A stretch of DNA of 14,184 nt from NCBI RefSeq assembly GCF_000599865.1, contig NZ_JHAC01000064.1, positions 1-14,184 on the forward strand, given 5' to 3'. The DNA comes from Deinococcus phoenicis (GTDB taxonomy: Bacteria; Deinococcota; Deinococci; Deinococcales; Deinococcaceae). The notes under the pieces were generated by a model. It was not told where the DNA came from and made no database searches. It worked only from the letters and a program-made list of their open reading frames with translations. Position 1 is the stretch's first letter. Every line of letters begins with the position of its first letter. The position numbers and the translations under genes are program-made. This document shows, in pieces, positions 9,599 through 14,184 of this stretch.

Positions 9599-9967
9599 AT
9601 GACCAGCCCGCGACCCCTGCACTTCCTGACCGAGACCCGCAGCCCGGAAAGCGGAAAACTTGATGCCCGCCTGACAGCCCGGACCCTCGGCCTCTCCATG
9701 CGCGAACTGGCCCAGGTGCTGGGACGCGACCCCAGCGGCCTGTCCAAGCACCCGGCCAGTGAACGGCTGCAACCCTCGCTGCAAGCCCTGGACGAGCTTG
9801 CCCTGCATCTGCGTGACGTGTTCGGCTCGCTGGAGACCGGCCGGATGTGGCTGCGCGCCCCCAACCCGGTCCTCGCTGCCGAAGCGCCCGTCACCTACCT
9901 GCTGCGCGGGGACGTGACCGCACTCAGAAAGCTGCTGCTGATGGCCGAGACCGGGATGCCCACTTGA
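9599..9967 (+). CDS. Xre/MbcA/ParS-type antitoxin (DUF2384)
   Basis: 122 aa. The start at 9599 is preferred because CGGAGGAGGG precedes it by a normal distance and the predicted -10 lies upstream; an in-frame ATG at 9548 after GGAGGAAAA is a second possibility. The N-terminal half contains a helix-turn-helix (about 28-55, LSMRELAQVLGRDPSGLSKHP). The C-terminal part has WLRAPNPVL (84-92) and the GD motif (104-105) of the MbcA/ParS/Xre toxin-binding domain, which inserts its end into the toxin active site. The next gene overlaps it and encodes a RES-domain protein, the standard partner. Expected roles are neutralising the toxin and, together with it, repressing the shared promoter. Confidence 0.9.
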   Translation: MTSPRPLHFLTETRSPESGKLDARLTARTLGLSMRELAQVLGRDPSGLSKHPASERLQPSLQALDELALHLRDVFGSLETGRMWLRAPNPVLAAEAPVTYLLRGDVTALRKLLLMAETGMPT

Positions 9968-10581
9968 GCCAGCTGCTCTTCCCCGCACTGGCGACCGTGC
10001 CCGCCGTGCGGCCCACAGCCATGCTTCCGGCCTACCGCACCGTGCCGCTCGCGGCGCTGCGGAAGTACAGTGCCGACCCCCTGAATACTGCGGGTTCCAG
10101 GATCACGGGAGGCCGCTATAACGCTCCGGAAGAGTTTCCTGAGGCCCACGAGATGCTTTACCTCGCGGAGAATACGGCGGTCGCGCACGCGGAGGCACGG
10201 GTGATCACCGTGGTGAGTGCCCCTGGGGGCGGCGTACTGATTCAGCCGGGCCAGGCCGACCTCCCTCGGCTGGATGTCTGCGTTCACCTGCGGCTGAAGG
10301 CGCTGCTCGACCTGACCGACCCGCAGGTGCTTCAGGCCCTCCACCTTTCTCCGGCAGACCTGCTGCGCGAATGGTTCCCGCTGAACCGGCAGGGCCAGCT
10401 GGCTCCGACCCAGCAACTCGCTTTTGAGGCACGGCAGACGGGGCGCTTCGACGCGGTCCTGTACCCCAGTGCCCGCTTTCCCGGGGGCAGGAATTACGCC
10501 GTGTATCCCGGGCGGGTGGCCCCAGCCGACCGCGCCCTGCATGACCCGGCGGGCGAGGTGCAGGTCTTCGGGCAGCCGTAG
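9964..10581 (+). CDS. RES-domain toxin (NAD-directed, MbcT/ParT type)
   Basis: 205 aa from a TTG at 9964 that overlaps the antitoxin stop as TTGA, which implies translational coupling and low expression. The open frame extends upstream to 9847, but that part is out-of-frame antitoxin sequence. An ATG at 10021 is another possible start, just before the first conserved block. RES features seen are YRTVP (24-28, with R25), SRITGGRYN (45-53, with R51 and Y52) and YLAENTAVAHAEA (66-78, ending at the conserved E77). RES toxins degrade or phosphorolyse NAD+ or ADP-ribosylate a target, with ADP-ribosyltransferase-like folds. Which of these applies cannot be told here. No disruption is seen, so the pair looks functional. 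Confidence 0.9.
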   Translation: MSQLLFPALATVPAVRPTAMLPAYRTVPLAALRKYSADPLNTAGSRITGGRYNAPEEFPEAHEMLYLAENTAVAHAEARVITVVSAPGGGVLIQPGQADLPRLDVCVHLRLKALLDLTDPQVLQALHLSPADLLREWFPLNRQGQLAPTQQLAFEARQTGRFDAVLYPSARFPGGRNYAVYPGRVAPADRALHDPAGEVQVFGQP

Positions 10582-10950
10582 GGGGCGGAGCTAACCCTCG
10601 CGCCTCCCGGCATGCAGCGGCAGTATGACGACGCGGCCTCATGCCCCTACCGTCCAGCACGCCTCCGCCGCCCAGGTCAGTGTCACCCTCGCGGCCCCCT
10701 CGCAAAGCCTGCATCGGCGGGGTGGCGCACACGGGGGTGCGCCGAAGGGCGGAGGAAAGGCTGAATGTTTGCCGTTCGGCGTCTCCGGGCGGGCCTACCG
10801 TGGGGGATGCACCGGGACCTTCCCGCGCGGCAGTGGACACGGCTGGCGGGCCTGGACCTGATCCTCTCGCGGCGCTGGCCCAGTCTGGGGTATTCCCCCT
10901 GTGCGGCGGGACGGCGGTGAGGGGCGCGGTTCCCCACTTCTGATCCGGAA
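10582..10950. other. Gap with no recognisable gene; one strong hairpin
   Basis: Open frames on both strands here give Arg/Pro/Ala-rich translations with no motif I recognise. The only clear structure is an inverted repeat, GGCGCAC (10724-10730) and GTGCGCC (10737-10743), with a 6-nt loop. It is GC-rich, lies between the toxin gene and the convergent ureD-like relic, and could help end transcription from either side, although no T run follows. Confidence 0.4.
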
Positions 10951-11310
10951 CCCGCATGAGGCAGGAACTCCAGGTCACGAGCAAGGAAATAGGGGAGGGC
11001 CGCCCGGTTCTGATGGCCCAGGCCGTAGGCGGTGCGGCGGAAGACATTCACCACGCCGGGTAGGGTCGTCATCAGCCGGGCGTGCAGCCGGTCGGCCAGC
11101 CCTTTGGCGGGAAGCTGCCGGGTCACCACGTAGAGCGTCTCCAGGGCGGCGTGCGGCGCGAACTTGAGGGTGTCCGCGAACAGCAGTTCCCCTTCAGCGA
11201 GCGGACCTCCAGCTGCGAGGCGTACAGCGCGTAGGCGTGATGTTCGCCGTAGGCCACCCGGCGGCCGTGTCTCCCCGACCCTGGCCGCCGTGCTGGGCTT
11301 CCGGTGGCAA
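10950..11310 (-). pseudogene. ureD: Relic of a UreD-like urease accessory protein gene
   Basis: On the minus strand ARVGETRPPG, RVAYGEHHAYALYASQLEVRS, then GELLFADTLKFAPH and LETLYVVTRQLPAKG, LADRLHARLMTTLPGVV can be read in order. They need one frame change near 11246 and another near 11189-11195 (at the CTGAAGGGG run). The order matches the central and C-terminal part of UreD/UreH, the scaffold for urease nickel insertion: the GE..A....S.L.V core, the pLL.D.l strand and the final helix. After PGVV the reading continues as NVFRRTAYGLGHQN, where the family's GVS.LP.GLGVR ending is damaged. The N-terminal half is not recognisable and no other urease gene is in the window. Identification is by pattern only. 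Confidence 0.5.
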
Positions 11311-11382
11311 AACCTGTACCCTCACCGTGGAAAGGGGTCGGCCCACCCGCAAGTAACCGGGCCGGAAAGGAGGATGGGCCGC

Positions 11383-11496
11383 ATGACCCGCGTTGCTGGG
11401 CCACACCCGCCGGTGGGGGAGCCACCCGATGCCCTGCTGTCCCCGGCCCACCTCCGCCCGCGTCCTTTCCACTGGCAGGTCTCTACCACGTTATGA
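11383..11496 (+). CDS. Possible 37-codon upstream ORF coupled to the phospholipase D gene
   Basis: A strong AAAGGAGG at 11366-11373 lies 9 nt before ATG 11383. The frame (MTRVAGPHPPVGEPP... to ...WQVSTTL) ends in TGA at 11494-11496, which overlaps the start of the next gene as ATGA. The large gene itself has only a weak AGGT upstream, so it may depend on ribosomes finishing this short frame. The peptide is Pro-rich, has no known domain and is probably not conserved as a product. It could be chance in GC-rich DNA; the placement of the Shine-Dalgarno sequence is the main argument. Confidence 0.4.
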   Translation: MTRVAGPHPPVGEPPDALLSPAHLRPRPFHWQVSTTL

Positions 11497-13934
11497 AACC
11501 TTCCCGCTGGCGGTGGGTGCGGGCTGTCCTCGCGGCACTGGCGGGGCTGGCGGTCCTGGCGCTGCTGGTGTGGCTGGTGGCGAGGAACCGGACGGAGGAC
11601 CCGCGCGCGCTGCTGCTGCTGGCCGCGCTCGCGGCGCTGGGCGGGGTGGTGCTGACCATTTGGCTGGTCTGGCGGATCGCCGGGCCGCAGGTGCGGGTGA
11701 GGCACCCCCACCTGTGGCTGCTGTTCGCGGCGCTGGCCGGGGTCACGCTGACCGCCTTGCTGGCGCAACTGCTGATCGGGCCGGTGGTCGGGACCCTGCC
11801 GGGGGAACAGGTGTTCCTGCGGGCCTACCTGGGCATGCTGGCGGCGGTCCTCAGCCTCGCGGCGGGGTTCGCGCTGATCGGGGCGCTGAGTGCCCCCGCG
11901 CTGCCCCTGGCAGAGCTGGGTGTTCCCCCCCGCGCCGTCCCCTACCGCCTGGGCGTCACGTTGGCGGTGGTGGGTGGCCTGCTGGTGATTCCGGCGCTGC
12001 TGATCCTGGTGGGAGCGGCCGTGTCCCGGGAAGGGGTGGTCGGGCCTCTTCTCCCCGGCGGGCTGCTGGGGGCGGTGGCGGCGCTGTACGGATTGACAGC
12101 GGGCGGCCTGCTGGGCCTGCTGACCCTGCGCGTGGGGCAGGTGTGGCGGCCCGCGCTGGCCGGGCTGGTCGGCGCGGGTCTGGGTGGGGCCGCCTGCGGA
12201 CTGGTCTTTGGGCTGTTCGGCAGCCCGGACCTGATTCGCGGTGGCTGGGGCTTTCTCCTGCTGGCCGCGCTGTTCGTGGCGGCCATTCACCTGGCCTGGG
12301 GGCTGGGCGTCCGCGCGGCGCTGAACCGCCTGCTGGCCCTGGGCCGCCGTTCCGGTGGGCGGGCGGTGCCCGTGCAGGCCGCCAGCCGCGCGCAGGTGAA
12401 CGTGGTGGCGACCCTGGCCCTGCTGCTGCTGGGGGGCGCGGCGGGACCGCTGCGGACGCTGGGCGACTTCCTGACCACGCGCCGGGTGAACGACGACCCG
12501 CCCCGGGCCGTGCGGCCCCTGGAAGCCCCCGCCTGCACCGAGCCGCAGGACCCGCTGGAACGGGCCGTCTGGCGCGTCACCACCCGGGATGGCCGCCCCG
12601 ACCTTTCCTGCCGCCACACGGTCTATCCCCTGCTGCGGATCGCGGAACCCAGCCTGCCCGGACTGCCGGGCGAGCCGCTGGAGCCGCCCTCGCCCGCTGC
12701 CGCCAGCGGCTTTGACCACGTGGCGGGCCTGGTCCTGACCGCCCGGCGCGAGGTCCTCTTCACCACGATGTCCTGGGACGAGGGGCCGGACAGTCCCGGG
12801 GCCACCCTCGCGCACGCGCTGGCCCGCCTGTACGCGCGGGTCAAGGCCAACCCCGCCGCCTACCCGGACGGCCTGAGCGTCCGCCTGACCCTGGGGAACT
12901 ATCCGGTGGTGTCCATCCTCGCCTGGGGCGCGGAGGTCTGGGACGCGCTGCACGACCTGCGGGCGGCGGGTGTGCCGCTCTCGGACCCGGCGCACGGCTG
13001 GCGGGTGCAGCTCGGCAACTACGCGGGAACCTTCCCGCACAGCCACGCCAAGCTGCTGGTGGTGGACGGCCAGCTTCTGATGGCCGCCGGGTTCAATTAC
13101 GATGACCAGCATTATCCAACCTCGCACCCTTCCGGCCGGGGTATCGGCCTCTACGACCTGGCGCTGGTGGTGCGCGGCCCGGCGGCGCAGAACGGCGTGG
13201 GCGCATTTGAGGACCTCTGGACGCGCAGCAAGGTGGTGGAGTGTCCGGAGACGCCGCAGGCCGGGCGACCGCACGGCGGATGCAGACTGGGCGCGCTGGG
13301 CCAGCACGACCCGCTCCCCGCCGCGCGGCGCGCACTGCCCCAGGGTGGGTCGCGGGTCTTCAGCCTCTACCGCCGCGAGGGCTTCACGGAGGCGGATCAG
13401 GCAGTGGCCGCCCTGCTGGACACCGCGCAGCAAGAGGTGATGCTCCTGCACATCGACTTCAGCATGAACGTGGGGTGCATCATCGCCCTGCTGAACCCCG
13501 GCCTCTGTACCGACCACGACCGCCTGCCCTGGATGACCGCCCTGCTGGGGGCGCTGGAACGCGGCGTGACCGTGCGCCTGATGACCAAGTCGGAAGGGGT
13601 GGAAGGCATCGAGAACCGCATCGCGCTGGCCTACCTTCAGCGGGAGATGCGGCGGCGCGGCATTCCCGCCTCGCGCTTCGAGGCGCGCGGGTTTCCCCAG
13701 CCACTGCACGCCAAGGTCACCCTGGTCGACCGGCGGATGCTGGTGGTCGGGAGCATGAACCTGCACTACTCCTCGTGGACCCAGGGGCCGCTGGGCCTGG
13801 CCGAGTACGACCTCGCCACCAGCGACCCCGCCCGCACCCGCGAGTTCCGCCAACTCTATGACGGCTTCTGGGCACAGGCCGAGGCTGTCACCCTCCCGCC
13901 GTTCCTGACCGAGGTGGGTGCGGGACAACCCTAG
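11493..13934 (+). CDS. Polytopic membrane protein with C-terminal two-HKD phospholipase D domain
   Basis: 813 aa from ATG 11493, the Met just before a positively charged N-terminus and first helix (KPSRWRWVRAVLAALAG); the frame is open up to 11304 but that part is Pro/Gly-rich and unlike a protein start. About nine hydrophobic segments fill residues 9-325 (roughly 9-30, 39-60, 73-96, 109-135, 155-178, 187-215, 220-245, 252-275, 305-322). Residues 365-805 are a PLD-superfamily domain with both catalytic motifs: H518-K520-D525 (HAKLLVVD) followed by GFNYDD, and H739-K741-D746 (HAKVTLVD) followed by GSMNLHYSSW. Several cysteines in the domain (in ACTEP, SCRH, VECPE, GGCRL, VGCII, GLCTD) would fit disulfides outside the cytoplasm. 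Such domains cleave or transfer phosphodiesters such as phospholipids. Substrate and the role of the membrane part are unknown. Neighbours on both sides are relics. Confidence 0.85.
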   Translation: MKPSRWRWVRAVLAALAGLAVLALLVWLVARNRTEDPRALLLLAALAALGGVVLTIWLVWRIAGPQVRVRHPHLWLLFAALAGVTLTALLAQLLIGPVVGTLPGEQVFLRAYLGMLAAVLSLAAGFALIGALSAPALPLAELGVPPRAVPYRLGVTLAVVGGLLVIPALLILVGAAVSREGVVGPLLPGGLLGAVAALYGLTAGGLLGLLTLRVGQVWRPALAGLVGAGLGGAACGLVFGLFGSPDLIRGGWGFLLLAALFVAAIHLAWGLGVRAALNRLLALGRRSGGRAVPVQAASRAQVNVVATLALLLLGGAAGPLRTLGDFLTTRRVNDDPPRAVRPLEAPACTEPQDPLERAVWRVTTRDGRPDLSCRHTVYPLLRIAEPSLPGLPGEPLEPPSPAAASGFDHVAGLVLTARREVLFTTMSWDEGPDSPGATLAHALARLYARVKANPAAYPDGLSVRLTLGNYPVVSILAWGAEVWDALHDLRAAGVPLSDPAHGWRVQLGNYAGTFPHSHAKLLVVDGQLLMAAGFNYDDQHYPTSHPSGRGIGLYDLALVVRGPAAQNGVGAFEDLWTRSKVVECPETPQAGRPHGGCRLGALGQHDPLPAARRALPQGGSRVFSLYRREGFTEADQAVAALLDTAQQEVMLLHIDFSMNVGCIIALLNPGLCTDHDRLPWMTALLGALERGVTVRLMTKSEGVEGIENRIALAYLQREMRRRGIPASRFEARGFPQPLHAKVTLVDRRMLVVGSMNLHYSSWTQGPLGLAEYDLATSDPARTREFRQLYDGFWAQAEAVTLPPFLTEVGAGQP

Positions 13935-14004
13935 TGGGAAGGCGGGCGCACCGTGGGGCCGGGTCTGCCGGGTCGATCATGGCGTCAGGCCGGGGGGATA
14001 GGGC

Positions 14005-14184
14005 GGACAACTTGGGGGCGCACCACCGTGCGTCCGTAAGGACCACACCGAAGCTCGCGGCTGCCAGGTGTTGTTTTTGCCGCCCTACAGCCCAGACTGC
14101 AATCCCGCCGAGCTGTTGTTTTCTAGGGCGGGGCGCAGAAAGGTTGCCGGAGGCGTAAGGTGGGGTATGAGGCCGTACTCCCAA
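14005..14184 (+). pseudogene. Relic of an IS630-type transposase, cut by the window end
   Basis: DNLGAHHRASVR (from 14005) and, one frame over, LFLPPYSPDCNPAELLFSR (about 14071-14127) are the second catalytic Asp region and the third catalytic Glu region of IS630-type DDE transposases. A single missing base near 14068-14070 (in AGGTGTTG) separates the two frames. The upstream part with the first catalytic Asp is absent: 13935-14004 shows no match. After LLFSRA the frame stays open to the window edge but loses resemblance to the family. Confidence 0.75.

Noticed and set aside
10205..11047. 280-codon minus-strand open frame spanning the toxin end and the following gap
   Set aside because: It overlaps the conserved RES gene in antisense and its translation is Pro/Arg/Gly-rich without motifs.
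11322..13928. 868-codon open frame on the minus strand opposite the PLD gene
   Set aside because: It mirrors the codon-position GC bias of the real gene; the translation is Gln/Arg/Gly-rich without domains, while the plus strand has two HKD motifs and membrane helices.

Overview
The window is GC-rich, tightly packed bacterial DNA. Codon use, transposase type and gene content (tandem VOC dioxygenases under a MarR regulator, RES/Xre module, YeeE, UreD and CtaG relics) suggest a Deinococcus or close relative. This placement is inference from recognised protein families; no rRNA or other marker gene is present.

Layout. 1-1240: a decayed IS4-type transposase on the minus strand, then a 275-bp unit bounded by a perfect 19-bp inverted repeat. 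1244-6242: a five-gene operon on the plus strand, with a promoter carrying a perfect 18-bp palindrome, a MarR regulator, two tandem ring-cleaving VOC dioxygenases, an SDR oxidoreductase, and a third dioxygenase fused to an alpha/beta hydrolase. 6243-7054: relics of a COG2388-type GNAT acetyltransferase and of a YeeE/YedE sulfur transporter. 7075-8942: a SoxB-like cytosolic metallophosphatase followed by a zinc-finger thioredoxin (TrxC type). 8968-9480: a decayed CtaG-like gene on the minus strand. 9599-10581: an Xre/MbcA/ParS antitoxin overlapping a RES-domain toxin. 10582-11310: non-coding sequence and a decayed ureD-like gene on the minus strand. 11383-13934: a 37-codon upstream ORF whose stop overlaps the start of a large gene for a polytopic membrane protein with a two-HKD phospholipase D domain. 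14005-14184: a relic of an IS630-type transposase.

Functionally the best-supported system is the operon at 1244-6242. It matches the logic of Bacillus subtilis MhqR-mhqNOD (resistance to hydroquinones, quinones and catechols): a MarR repressor, MhqO-like ring-cleaving dioxygenases and an MhqD-like hydrolase. Here MhqO and MhqD are one polypeptide, two further MhqO paralogues are added, and an SDR of the type usually linked to mycofactocin sits in the middle. The second theme is sulfur: a SoxB-like enzyme without export signal beside a thioredoxin and a broken YeeE. Third, nearly every gap between intact genes holds a recognisable dead gene, so this looks like an accessory region shaped by insertion sequences and gene loss.
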